The notes under the pieces were generated by a model. That model did no database searches. It saw nothing but the letters and a program-made list of their open reading frames with translations, and was not told the DNA's origin. Positions 34,559-45,539 of a stretch of 64,000 nucleotides of DNA are shown piece by piece (position 1 is the stretch's first letter; each line of letters begins with the position of its first letter). Location of the stretch: the NCBI GenBank assembly GCA_030770535.1, contig JASVEC010000014.1, positions 992,001 to 1,056,000 of the forward strand, in the 5' to 3' direction. Source of the stretch: Batkoa obscura (lineage: Eukaryota > Entomophthoromycota > Entomophthoromycetes > Entomophthorales > Batkoaceae). The position numbers and the translations under genes are program-made.

Positions 34559-36178
34559 TTATTTTATAGTAGACATTTGCACCATAAATTTGGTAAAAGA
34601 TAATAACTTATCATTGTTTTTAGTCAAATTGTTAAATTGGGTTATTGTTTCATTGAGTAAAGCACTAGAATCATTGAGCCATTTAGCATGTGCAGAGATA
34701 CCACCAATGACTATTAAGAAAGCAAAGAGCTGAAGGGGAGAAAAGTAACTTGGCTTTAACTTTGAATTATAAGTCAGAAAATTCTCAAGGTTAGCTTTTA
34801 AAAGTTTGACATCCCTTGCTTGACCTCTTTTTGTATATTTAGAAAATAAGTGTTCTTTGTTCCTTTGTATAGATACATGCTTAATATCGTATAAAGTAAT
34901 CCAAATCGAATAATAAATAATTCTTATATGGCTAGTAAGTGCATCAATGATTTCGTTAGATGTCTTATCAGAAATCCATTTTCTAATAGTTTCTAGTTTT
35001 CCTATTGTATTTTTAGTAATAGAACTCAGTAAAGCTACTAACTTGCAGACAATTTTTGTTACTCTTTCATTACTTATCTTTGATGAATTAATTATTAAAA
35101 CCGTATCAAAAGATTTCTTAAAAAATAAGCTACATTCATAACAGTAATTAGAATATGTTATCACTATCAGCTTCATTATTTTCTCAGTTGATTCATTTTT
35201 ATTCGAGTTTGTTGTTGTCTTTTCTTTCTTCCATAAGTCATGAGTATCAAACAACAAAGCTGAATAAGGATCATCAATAGAAGTTAAAAATAATACTGCT
35301 GAGTAACATAGTTTTCTTTCAATGTCATCTTTATAATTTAAATGTAAACCTAATAACATACAATGATTGTTTATATTTGAGAAATAATAAGATGGTAATG
35401 CAAAGCTACTTCCTTTTAATCCGTTTAATAATATAACCATTGATTGAATATTACTTAAGCTAATTTTTAACTTACTCGGTTGGAAATGTTCTAATAGCTT
35501 ATCTTTTAAAAATACTTTCAAGTTCAGCAAATCTTGACTATCATTGGTCGCAGTTAAGCTAACTAACATAATAGAATAAATTAACATCTTGTCTCTTTTC
35601 TTATTTATAAATTGATTATAAGTGAATAATGGTAGTAACGTGTTATATCTCTGAAAATAAAGAGTTATAAGTTGTGGCATTATATTACAAATGCTAACGC
35701 TACTTTTTATAACAGTAGATTCTGACTTAACTGATGGCAGTTTATTAAAAAATGAATTGAGATATTGATTTGGAGCAACATTATAAAAGGAATAAGAGCT
35801 TTGATCAAACATAACAGGAGAATGAAACATTTTGATGGGGAAAAAAGAGGCAATGGAGGTATTAGAATCAGATCGATTTCCACCCGCACGAATTTTGAAC
35901 TGATCAAAATATCTATGGTTTAAAATTATGGTGCTCTTAAAAATAATTTCTCTCCTTGCTTTATTTGATTGAGATGATGAAAATGCCTTTGAGTGAATTT
36001 CTTCATCATTATATACCTTTGCTCTTCTATTACTTTTTCGTTCCCTTGTACATACCTTTCCTTGTTTTTTACAATAACTACAAGTAGGTACTGATAAATT
36101 GCATCGCCTTTTACCTTTGTAACATTGATCGCATGCTTGTCTAATCCTAGCTTTATCAGTTATTATTATCCCATTCAT
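34559..36178 (-). CDS. Zn(II)2Cys6 transcription factor, paralogue 2
   Basis: 539 aa, intronless. The zinc cluster has Cys at 16, 19, 26, 33, 36 and 43, the same offsets as in paralogue 1 (ACDQCYKGKRRC). The middle region shares NIMPQL.TLYFQRYNTLLPLF, LSNIQSMVILLNGLKGS and FDTHDLWKK with the other two. It is intact despite lying among fossils and MITEs. Of the three it looks closer to the one at 37.5 kb in position (same strand, 1.3 kb apart) but its N-terminus is closer to paralogue 1. Function: predicted DNA-binding regulator, targets unknown. Confidence 0.9.
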   Translation of the reverse strand: MNGIIITDKARIRQACDQCYKGKRRCNLSVPTCSYCKKQGKVCTRERKSNRRAKVYNDEEIHSKAFSSSQSNKARREIIFKSTIILNHRYFDQFKIRAGGNRSDSNTSIASFFPIKMFHSPVMFDQSSYSFYNVAPNQYLNSFFNKLPSVKSESTVIKSSVSICNIMPQLITLYFQRYNTLLPLFTYNQFINKKRDKMLIYSIMLVSLTATNDSQDLLNLKVFLKDKLLEHFQPSKLKISLSNIQSMVILLNGLKGSSFALPSYYFSNINNHCMLLGLHLNYKDDIERKLCYSAVLFLTSIDDPYSALLFDTHDLWKKEKTTTNSNKNESTEKIMKLIVITYSNYCYECSLFFKKSFDTVLIINSSKISNERVTKIVCKLVALLSSITKNTIGKLETIRKWISDKTSNEIIDALTSHIRIIYYSIWITLYDIKHVSIQRNKEHLFSKYTKRGQARDVKLLKANLENFLTYNSKLKPSYFSPLQLFAFLIVIGGISAHAKWLNDSSALLNETITQFNNLTKNNDKLLSFTKFMVQMSTIK

Positions 36179-36655
36179 CTATATACATCGAAATTGAAAA
36201 AATATAAAGTTAAAGCTTTGCTTTTTAAAAATAATGTAAAGTGAAATAAAAAGTGTTGTGATTAAATTTTTATTTCATGTTTAAAATCATTGATTTATAC
36301 TGGTATATATGTAATTATTGCTGCCATGATTTATGCAATTTAACAAATACTATAAAGTATAACTAAAAAATTAAAATGTATTCTCAAAATGGGCATTGTT
36401 TTTGGATTTGAAAAACATTTGTTTTTATAATTGTTTCAACTCTTTTGGGACTTTTTTAGCAATGGTTTGTATAGTTAAATTACTTCGTAATTTTTTAAGG
36501 ACTAATTCATGTATTTTAGCTCAATATTATTATGGTTTTTTTCTTAAATGAGCAACTATAGAGTTTAAAAGGAGTTACAATAGTTGTAATTATATAATAA
36601 AAACTATATCACTCTAACAATTACTTTTTATAAAAGGTTTAATTGGTTCAACTTT
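36179..36655. other. Upstream region of paralogue 2, nothing recognised
   Basis: About 480 bp of AT-rich DNA; contains the presumptive promoter of the 34.6-36.2 kb gene. No clear site. Confidence 0.4.
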
Positions 36656-36816
36656 ACAGCTGTTGCAGTTCTTCTAAGGTCTATTAACAGTTTATTTAAA
36701 AAAATTCCGGAGCATATTTACATAAGTATTAAATTCAGCCTTTAAGAGTCAACTATGCAAAGGATTCGACTATAAAAACTAATGCTAAAATGTTCCAAAA
36801 GGGTTGTAGTAACTGT
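36656..36816. repeat. Second small inverted-repeat family, copy A
   Basis: The ends ACAGCTGTTGCAGTTCTTC (36656) and AAAAGGGTTGTAGTAACTGT (to 36816) are imperfect inverted repeats, about 160 bp apart. A similar pair occurs at 39819-39972. Probably another MITE-like element; the interiors have diverged. Confidence 0.5.
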
Positions 36817-37109
36817 ATTGATGTGCATGATTATTTTTTTTGAAACATAACCCAAGGAAAAATGAACCCTGCTTTAAATAAAAGTCAAAAAATAAAACTT
36901 TATTCTATATTTGGTAATCAGAGCTATTTCAAATATCAATACTAAGTTGGTATCTTTGTTGTTACTTTGTAAATGATTATTTTAGTATATCCTTTGGTAG
37001 GCTTTCATAATGACTAATGATAAACAAGCTTATTGATCCTGGCACTATAAATAAATTTTAGGCTTTAGCTATTTGAAACTCTTTAGTAAAATATTATCGA
37101 GTAATAATA

Positions 37110-37214
37110 TAAAGATGTATTTTTTTGTTTAAGAATTATACTAATAGAGTAACCTTTCCGCTCAAATAGTGCTTAAAAATGGAAAAGGTGATGAGACCTA
37201 AAAATACACCCTTA
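37110..37214 (+). mobile_element. MITE copy 8 (diverged)
   Basis: TAAAGATGTATTTTTTTG at the left, CCGCTCAAATAGTGCTTAAA in the core, worn right end ACACCCTTA. Confidence 0.82.
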
Positions 37215-37282
37215 AACTTTGAGTGTTTCAGAAGGTATGTCTAAAATTAGAAATAAGGTAGTTTAAGGCTAAAATTAATAAA

Positions 37283-37383
37283 TGGGGATGTCTTTTTTTG
37301 CTTCATTACTTTTTCCATCTTTTAAGCGCTGTTTACATGGAAAAATTGTTAGTAAAATTCCTAAATACAAAAATACATCCCCA
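37283..37383 (-). mobile_element. MITE copy 9
   Basis: 101 bp, TGGGGATGTCTTTTTTTGC to CATCCCCA. The CTTTT after GGATGT is intermediate between other MITEs and the large transposon (GGATGTCTTAATT). Confidence 0.92.
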
Positions 37384-37480
37384 TATATTAAAAAGAGAAT
37401 AATTTATTTAAGTTAATCAATCTATAGAAAACCCGAGAAAGTCATATAAAACCATCTTACAATGAAACGAAGGTATTGCT

Positions 37481-39103
37481 TTATTTCGAACTCACAGCCT
37501 GTACCATAAGATTAATCACCAAGACTAACCTTTCATTTTGATTTTTAGCTAACTTATTAAGCTGATTTAACAATTCCTCAAGTAACACATTGGAATCATC
37601 AATCCATTTTGAATACGATTGAAGAGCATGAATAGCAGTCAAAAACATATAAAATCTAATGGAAGAAAAACAATCTAAGTTTAAGTTAGAATTATAGATC
37701 AATAGTTGCTGAATATTAGTTTTTAATAAATGAAGGTCTTTAGGCTTTTTATCCAATACATTAATTGAAAATAAACTATCTTTATTATTACTAGAAGCTA
37801 TACATCGAATATCAAATAACGAAACTGAACTCGAATGATAGATGACTTTGATATGATTTGTAACTGTATCGATATAGACATTAAATAGTTTATTTGAAAT
37901 TGATTGTTTAATCATTTGTAATTTACTCACTGCTGTTTCTGTGGTAGAGTTTAATAACTTCACTAATATTTGATTCATCTTTACTACTTTGGCATTATTA
38001 ATATTTAATGTATCTATGTGTAATAAAGTATCAAAAAAATGTTTGTAAAATAAACCACAATTATAAAAAAAGTTGGAATAAGTTGACACTATGGATTGCA
38101 TTATTTCTTCGATTGCTTTCTCTTTGTTTAATTTTGGTGCTGTCATATCTTTCTTCCATAAATTATGACTATCAAATGCTAAATTACAATATGGATCATT
38201 AATTGAAAGTAAGTAGACAATTGCTGAATAGCATAATTTTCTTTCACTATTATCTTTATAATTTACATGCAATCCTAATAATATACAATAGCTATGTAAA
38301 TTAGAAAAATAGTAAGATGGCAATGCTAAGCTACTTCCCTTCAATCCATTTAATAATACAACCATCGATTGAATATTACTTAAATTAACCTTTAATCGAT
38401 TTGGCTTGAAATGAACTAATAACTTATTCTTTAAGAATGTCTTTAATCCGGATAAAGTATCGCTTTCATCAACTTGAGCCAAAGCAGCTAACATCATCGA
38501 ATAAATTAATACACTATCTCTTGTTTTACTTAAAAATTGATTGTAAGTGAACAGTGGTAACAATATGTTAACCCTTTGAAAATAAACCATAATAAGCTGT
38601 GGCATAATATTAAAAATACTAATATTCTTATTAATAATACCAACCTTCTCATCAAACTTCGGCATTTTACTATACAATAAGCTTAAGCATTGATTTGGAG
38701 CGACTTTATAAAAAGCGTAGGAACGTTGATCAAATAAAATAGGCGAATGAAAGAATTTAATTGGAAAAACAGAAGCTATTGAATTATTAGAATTAAATCT
38801 GGTACCACCCAATTCCATCTTTAATTGTTGAAAATATTTATAATTTAAACTAATAATCCCTTCTTTTTTTTTTTCTCTTTTTAATTTTGCAGATTGAAAT
38901 AATATAAAGGTTTTGGAATGGAAATCTTCATTATTATACATCCTTGGCTTGCGTTGATTCTTTCGTAATCTGGTACACAATCCCCCAACTTCTTTACAGT
39001 TACTACATATCGGTAAAATTAAATCACATCGTTTTTTATTAATATAACATAAATCACAAGCTGATCGTATCCTAGTTCCATTCGTTAATATTGGCTTACT
39101 CAT
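37481..39103 (-). CDS. Zn(II)2Cys6 transcription factor, paralogue 3
   Basis: 540 aa, intronless. Zinc cluster Cys at 16, 19, 26, 33, 36 and 43 (ACDLCYINKKRC...). The shared middle includes NIMPQLIMVYFQRVNILLPL, LSNIQSMVVLLNGLKGSS and DSHNLWKKD. It forms a tandem pair with the gene at 34.6-36.2 kb, on the same strand, separated by two TGGGG MITEs and one other inverted repeat. Near-identical length and architecture of all three genes indicate duplication of an intronless ancestor. Confidence 0.9.
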   Translation of the reverse strand: MSKPILTNGTRIRSACDLCYINKKRCDLILPICSNCKEVGGLCTRLRKNQRKPRMYNNEDFHSKTFILFQSAKLKREKKKEGIISLNYKYFQQLKMELGGTRFNSNNSIASVFPIKFFHSPILFDQRSYAFYKVAPNQCLSLLYSKMPKFDEKVGIINKNISIFNIMPQLIMVYFQRVNILLPLFTYNQFLSKTRDSVLIYSMMLAALAQVDESDTLSGLKTFLKNKLLVHFKPNRLKVNLSNIQSMVVLLNGLKGSSLALPSYYFSNLHSYCILLGLHVNYKDNSERKLCYSAIVYLLSINDPYCNLAFDSHNLWKKDMTAPKLNKEKAIEEIMQSIVSTYSNFFYNCGLFYKHFFDTLLHIDTLNINNAKVVKMNQILVKLLNSTTETAVSKLQMIKQSISNKLFNVYIDTVTNHIKVIYHSSSVSLFDIRCIASSNNKDSLFSINVLDKKPKDLHLLKTNIQQLLIYNSNLNLDCFSSIRFYMFLTAIHALQSYSKWIDDSNVLLEELLNQLNKLAKNQNERLVLVINLMVQAVSSK

Positions 39104-39818
39104 TTTTATTTTTAATTATTTGATGCATGACCTTAAAGCTTTAATTCTTTGTTGTAGAAATTAGCTTAAGTAAAGAGCTATAGCTAGGCTGTAAACGAAG
39201 TAAAAAAAATTGAGTTATCTAAATGAATTATCAAATAATTAGAAAAAGATGAATAATCTATTTTATCTTTATCTAGATTTATCAGTAAGTTCTAAAACTA
39301 GTATAATAAAAGTCATCTCTCTATATTGACAAATTAGAAGCACCAGTTTAAAGCTGTTTAAAACAAATAAATTGGGAAAGTTTGGTTTTGGTAAATCGAG
39401 AATTACGACCTGTTTAATTTCAAATGTGTCATACTTTCTTCAATTTAATTTAAATGTGAATGGGCATTTATATTCTACATTTATCAAGTTTTTCCTAGTA
39501 ATTTTCTTCTCTATTCATCATTTACAAAATAAAAATCCTTATCCATACTTTAATTAAACTAGGGAATAGCTACATATTTGTATTGAATAATATCTTGTTA
39601 GATCTCATTAATTTTTATGAAAATGTAAACTTCAATTTAATTTAGTTGCTATTTTTCAGTCGATAACCTCAACTTTCATTATTTTATGAAAAATAAAACA
39701 TTATTAGATTTTTATTTTGATATTATTCTTTAATAATATATAATAATTTCTGATTTTAAATAAATATAAAAGCTATATTATTAGTAATTTTTTTATAATC
39801 ACTGTAAAAATTTAAATT
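39104..39818. other. Intergenic, nothing recognised
   Basis: Upstream of paralogue 3. The 61-codon frame at 39372-39557 has no family features and was not accepted. Confidence 0.4.
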
Positions 39819-39972
39819 ACAACTGCTGCAACCCTTTTATGACCTAATACACAAGAAAATATTTATGTTAAAGTTCGCCAAAATATAAGGATTAAGGCTT
39901 GTAAGTACTGGCTACACAAATAATTTATAAAAATCACTACTAAAAATTTTGCAAAAAAGTTGCAACAGCTGC
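39819..39972. repeat. Second small inverted-repeat family, copy B
   Basis: ACAACTGCTGCAACCCTTTT at the left and GCAAAAAAGTTGCAACAGCT at the right are imperfect inverted repeats. A further half copy (AAAAAGCTGCAGCAGCT) lies near 40030. Confidence 0.5.
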
Positions 39973-40327
39973 ATGGATATACTTACATCAATTTTACTTT
40001 TAAATGAACAGTTAATATTTCGCGAAAAAGCTGCAGCAGCTATAATATACTCTATTATATTTAAATTTTTTGTCACTAATTTTTATTTCATGTTATATAA
40101 ATTCGTTTCGTCATTATAATATATATTGTTTATTTTTATAGCAGAACTAAAATCAATCACACTTTTTAAAATAACGATCCTTATTTCTTAAAAAAATAAC
40201 CCTAAAAATTGATCAATATTCTTCAAGCATTTTGATTGGTGAATATTCACTTTATAAATTTGAATTTATAAAAAATATAAAACTGTAACTAATTTAACTT
40301 TTTTTATTATAAATTAACCAGCTAAAA

Positions 40328-41726
40328 ATGTCGGAAAATCCAAATAACAGCATATCAAGAGATGGAAGTAACCCAATAACTCCAGAAATTCATTTTTTTA
40401 CCCAATTCCCAGTCTCAAGACCTGTGGAAAAAGTGGGAAAATTTATCGGTGTTCAAGAACTTTTAGAGATAAATCAAGTAGCAGAAGGCTTTAAACCAAC
40501 AGGGAATGAGAAAAAAGAAGTAAGCATGTAATTAATAAATTGTTGGTTAAGCTAATTGTTTTTTTCAAAAATCCAAAGATAACTCAAAAACCTACATTAT
40601 TCGACTCAGAAGAAGTACTAACGTAAGTTGCTAAAGTATTTTACTCTGTCTTACTTTTATCTAATGAACATTTCATTTTATGATTAGTAACTATTTTGAA
40701 TCTAAGAAAAAGTCATCAACAGGAATTAAATTAAGTCATCAATTCCATCAACCAGAAGAGTTAGAAAATGAATTAGTGGAATTAATTAAACAAGATGAAG
40801 TAAAGAAAAAGGTAAGCTTATCATTTTTACGTAATAGATTCCTTTTTTAAACCCTTTTATTTTAATCAGATAGCAGCAGGTACCAAGTTTGAAATTATAT
40901 TTGATGAATTTATAACTTTATTTTCTTAAGCTGGCCTTAAATCTTCAAAACCAATACCTATTTGGGCAAGAAATCACGCTCTTAATACACTAGAAGCTGA
41001 AAAACAACAAACTAATATGACTGAAAAATCAAAAGAATCCTCCTTTTCTTTAATAAATGAAAAGGATTTAAGGGTACAAAAAAAAGTTGAGGAAGGTAAA
41101 GAGAGTTCAATTTTATATCATTATATAATAGAATTGATATTGTTTTGTTTTAGTCAAAGCTAATAATAATAAAATTGAGTCTATTTATGGGATCATTAAG
41201 AAGAAAAGGAATATTGACCAAGTGGATAGGGATGAGATGAATGATAATAAAGAAAATGAAATGGAATTAAGAGAGTAATATAATTTATTATTGTCATTAT
41301 TGTTATTGTTTAATTTGACAACATAATTTTTTTAGATTTATGCAATTAAAACAACAATTCATATGTGTTACAGAAATCAAAGATATCGATATTGAACAAC
41401 TTATCAATTATATCAATCAATTGGCTACCATCCGCTATTGTGAACTTTTCAATGATAGGAACCAGCTAATAATAATATTAGAGGATTCTAATAAAGCTTA
41501 TCAATTATTAGAATTTCATAAGGAATTGACATTGGAAAATGGAAAAAAAGTTAAAATCCAAGAGTGTGAAGATAAAATTATTCAAAATTTTATTCAAAAT
41601 TATTCAAAAAAAATAGTAGAGCCAAAAGATAATGAGAATAAAGTAGTTAAAATGTCAGATTTAAATGTTAGAAAGGTATTGAGAAGTGATCGATTTGTAC
41701 ATTTAATTGGGTATGAAAGATTGTGA
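40328..41726 (+). CDS. Unrecognised protein with a C-terminal RRM-like domain
   Basis: Six or so exons from MSENPNNSISRDGSNPITPE (40328). N-terminal half is disordered and Lys/Glu-rich (TQFPVSRPVEKVGKFIG, then KSSKPIPIWARNHALNTLE). The last exon gives a beta-alpha-beta-beta-alpha-beta pattern: strand FICVTEI, helix IEQLINYINQLA, strands IRYCELFND and QLIIILED, helix KAYQLLEFHKEL, strand KKVKIQECE, which looks like an RRM. It ends SDRFVHLIGYERL. A nucleoporin Nup35/Nup53-type protein (FG-poor, RRM, C-terminal amphipathic tail) is one possibility, but I did not recognise it firmly. It converges on the phospholipase gene with 105 bp between stops. Confidence 0.6.
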
Positions 41727-41831
41727 GTATATTAAAATTAGTAGGACGAAGTTTATAATAAAATTATGTTTATTTTTTTAAAATTTAAAATTATAAATAT
41801 TATTAACGATGTAATATTTTATTTTATTTTT

Positions 41832-44313
41832 TTATAACTGAATAATACTTAATTTTCCAACTCTTTTATCTTGAGTTCTAGCATGAATAGAAGTAACAAT
41901 CAATTGTGTATTATTATTGAATTGAATTAATTCCATTGTAGTACCTAATCGATCTCTTTCCTCTCCTTTAATTAAACAATTAAACTTCTTATTACTTTTA
42001 TTGTAACTGTAAATTTGGCCAGATTCCCATTGAGCTAACGAATGATTAATAATTAATAGTTGATTATTATTAATAATTTTAGTAGCTAATAAAGAACCTT
42101 GATCTGAAGTATCTAAAAATTTAGAAGTAGATTCATTAATTTCAATTGGATTGTTGATAGTTATTAGTATATTCAAACTTATTTGATAAACGGAATTTGT
42201 TAACCAAGACAATGTTAAATTCTTTTTCGTTGTTGCTGTTACATATAAACTATCTCCATCTACTTTAAAATATTGCCCAATATTCATTATACTTCCGTTT
42301 CCTTTTATTTTAGTATTACGACTTTTGATATAACCTTTAGAGTCTAATTCAATCAATTCAATAATACCATTACTATCATTTCCAGGATTTCCAATAATTA
42401 AATAAGTAGTTTGATTATACTTAACAGCTTCAATATGACTACCAAACAACTGCGAATTGCCTAACTTATTAGGAAATAAACAATAATTAGGTTGATCTAG
42501 AACCTCATTATTATTTTTTAGATAAACACATATACTACCCATCAATCCAAATTGATTATTAGAATAATTAGGTGAAGTAACAACTAAATCCAATTGACTA
42601 TCATTATTAATATCAGTAATGATTACTTTCTCAGCAAAATTCGTATAACTTTTATCACTTTTTAAAATATCAGGTATTGAGTATGTTTTCTTCAATGTAA
42701 ATGTTTTCAAATCATACAAATGAAATCTACCTTGATACAAGTCATTTTCACTTGAAGAATAGGTAGGTTCCGTAATAATCAATTCATTCTCGCCTAAAAA
42801 CTTTATATCTTTACCAAAATTACCATTACTCATTAAAGATTCTCCAGGAGCTTGAATTTCATTTACCAACGTTAAATTAAAATTATAAACAAATACAGAA
42901 CCAAAATGATTATACGAATGGAATTTAATAGGGGCACTAACAACTAGATATAGGGTCATTTATTAATTTTATTTAAACATAGTTCATATTACCTATTAAT
43001 TTCAATTCATTATTAACTGCAATCGTGGAGCCAAACATACTATCCGGATCTTTACCATAGACAGAAATCTTATCGACTTTTTTATTACAACCTTGATTTA
43101 ATAAAATTTCTTTTATTGATGCTAACTTGATTGATTCTTTTTCATTAGTAACCTTAATATCATTGACTTTAGTAATAGAATCGACTATTTGTTTTGATGG
43201 CAATTCGTTTTTTAAAATATCTTCTTTTTGTTGAATAGGAATTGGATTCAATAAATCAATTTCTTTATACTTAGGAAATTGTATATTACAAAACCCTTTT
43301 TTATTTGTTTGGGCTTTATTTGACTCTCCAATCCACTCAATTAAATCCTTCCAACAATATGTTACATTATCAATTAAAGAGTTTAAACCTAAAATAGTAC
43401 AAATAAACATGCAACCTAATAAATGAATAATATTAATTTTTTTACCTCCTTTAAAATAACTCTCATAATTTTCCAATAAAAAGGGAGCTAGATTAGTATC
43501 CAATCCCCCTAACGCATATTTTCCTTTTGCCTTGATAGCTTGTGTAGCCGTATAACCCACCCCCATACAAGTAGTTAATTGAATGACGTTTAAATTCGTA
43601 TAATTCATCGATTTAAATATGTTGATAATATCTTCATAAGGAGTATGCCAAATTAACTATTAAAAAACAGAGTTTATTTTAGTGGTTAAATATAAATGTT
43701 TGAGATATATATAAATTACAGAAATATGGTCTAAACTTTGCATTCTATTCAATACAAATTCAGCCCCAACATCGGCAATGGTGTGGGCTTTGCCATAGTT
43801 TCCATTCCAATCCTTTTTTGAAAAGGCCTATTATAAAAATTAAATTTTAAATTTCATATTATAATAATGCATTCGTACATCAATAAACCCCAAACTTCTC
43901 TGATCCAATGAATGCCATGCTACATCTGCTGTACCATGAGAAACAATACCAAATAAAAAGCTTAATAAATTATAAAACTTATTCATCTTACTCTCCCTAT
44001 TCTCTTTATACCCATCCTTTAAAAACTTCTCTAATTGAGATTTGTACTCCTGATTAATATATTTTAATGTATATAAATAAAAAGTTGGCCAATGTGCTTC
44101 TTCACTTTGGTTTGGTAAGTTTAAACAATTATAACCGAAGTCTGGAAAGTAGCTACCACTTTCTAAACTGCTACGATGATGTGTCAAAAGTTGATGATAA
44201 GCATCATTGGATGGTAAACGATCAATATTACGTAAGCTGACTTCAATATGGGTGGCCATACCATTGCAGAGGATCCCGGGGAGATAGAAGATTAAAGTTA
44301 AGATAAAATACAT
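41832..44313 (-). CDS. GPLD1: GPI-specific phospholipase D-like protein
   Basis: Spliced; start MYFILTLIFYLPGILCNGMA at 44313 with a signal peptide (cut near residue 16-18). The N-terminal half is the zinc-dependent phospholipase domain of GPI-PLD: NGMATHIEVSLR, SYFPDFGYNC, EAHWPTF, FGIVSHGTADVAWHSL and, after an intron with donor GTACGA, GNYGKAHTIADVGAEF. These carry the His/Asp zinc ligands. The C-terminal half has FG-GAP/integrin-alpha-like propeller repeats (NHFGSVFVYNF, DINNDSQLDLVVTSPNY, DSMFGSTIA). Animal GPI-PLD cleaves GPI anchors; a secreted or lumenal enzyme is expected here. The intron donor at 42980 gives G|TT GTT, joining LKLI to VVSAPIKFHSYN. Confidence 0.85.
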
Positions 44314-45087
44314 TTCTTTAAATTATGTGTTAAGCTAATTTTTTGTATTAAAAAGAAACCAAATTATTGACTTAACTTATCCCCTTTTTTATTTATTATT
44401 TTGAATAGTTCATGATACAAAAAATTTCACTATATATTTTATAATTGATATCTATTCAGTCTATTTTCCATACCAATGATCTATAACATGAGAGTTAAAA
44501 AAGGGGATGAAAATCCTTTTTATTTATTTTTGACTTAATTTGGAAATTTGAATTTATCCTGAAGTTTAAAATTTACTTTTAAATTATTAGCTGGCTGTTC
44601 TATCATAATAACTTTTATTAATGTTAATATCAGACATATAAAATTAGAGTCCCTTTTTGACTAAGAAATTTTAATTTTTAATAGGTGTACACAATTTCTT
44701 TAATAACAAAAGGTTTGTTAGTTTGTTTAAACAATTATTAATTTAATAATAGTTAAATTAAAATGAGGAATTAATAATGACTACCAACTTTTGAATAACT
44801 GTAATACGCTCATTTATTTCCAAAACATTTTATGTAATATTTTTTTGGATTTATTATTACTTCGTCAAGTTTAAATGAAATATCTATCTTTATATATAAA
44901 CTTTTAATCCTTAAGATCAGAGTAAATAATATTAAAATTTGGCAAATAATATAGACTTTTATGGCAATTTTAATTTCGAATACCAGAAATAACTTTTCTA
45001 TAACCAGTTAATTACAATTCTGCTATGCTATATAATAATCTTTTTTTTAATATTCTTATATAAAAATTCAAAATTTAGGCAAATATA
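44314..45087. other. Intergenic, nothing recognised
   Basis: AT-rich 5' flank of the phospholipase gene up to MITE copy 10; no other feature seen. Confidence 0.45.
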
Positions 45088-45186
45088 TGGGAACATTTTT
45101 TGATTTCATTACTTTTTCCATTTTCTAAGCGCTATTTGAGCGGAAAGATTGTTAGTAAAATCCTTGAACAAAAAAATATATCCCCA
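45088..45186 (-). mobile_element. MITE copy 10
   Basis: 99 bp, left end TGGGAACATTTTTTG worn, right end CATCCCCA-like (ATATCCCCA), flanked by TA on both sides. It ends 14 bp before the signal-peptide ATG of the adjacent fossil. Confidence 0.9.
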
Positions 45187-45338
45187 TATTCTTCTTTTGA
45201 TGTTGCTGTTATTGTTACTACTACATTTATTTATAAATGGTTTTTATAGCCAAATTAATAAGATAGCATCAAGAACTGACAATAGCATATGTATGATGAG
45301 AGATGACGACTTATGTTATTTAGGTAGATATGTCAATA

Positions 45339-45433
45339 TGGGGATGTTTTTTTGATTTCATTACTTTTCCATTTTTTAAGCGCTATCTGAGTGGAAAGAT
45401 TGTAAAATTCTTAATCAAAAAAATACATCCCCA
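45339..45433 (-). mobile_element. MITE copy 11
   Basis: 95 bp, TGGGGATGTTTTTTTG to CATCCCCA, TA on both sides; inserted into the membrane-protein fossil. The empty site is preserved near 32660. Confidence 0.95.
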
Positions 45434-45435
45434 TA

Positions 45436-45536
45436 TGGGAGTGTTTTTTTTGGCTTCATTACTTTTTCCATCTTTTAAGCGCTATTTGCGTGGAAAATTT
45501 GTTAGTGAAATTCTTAAACACAAAAATACATCCCCA
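45436..45536 (-). mobile_element. MITE copy 12, abutting copy 11
   Basis: 101 bp, TGGGAGTGTTTTTTTTGGC to CATCCCCA. It shares the two-base TA (45434-45435) with copy 11 and has TA on the other side (45537-45538). Confidence 0.95.
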
Positions 45537-45539
45537 TAT

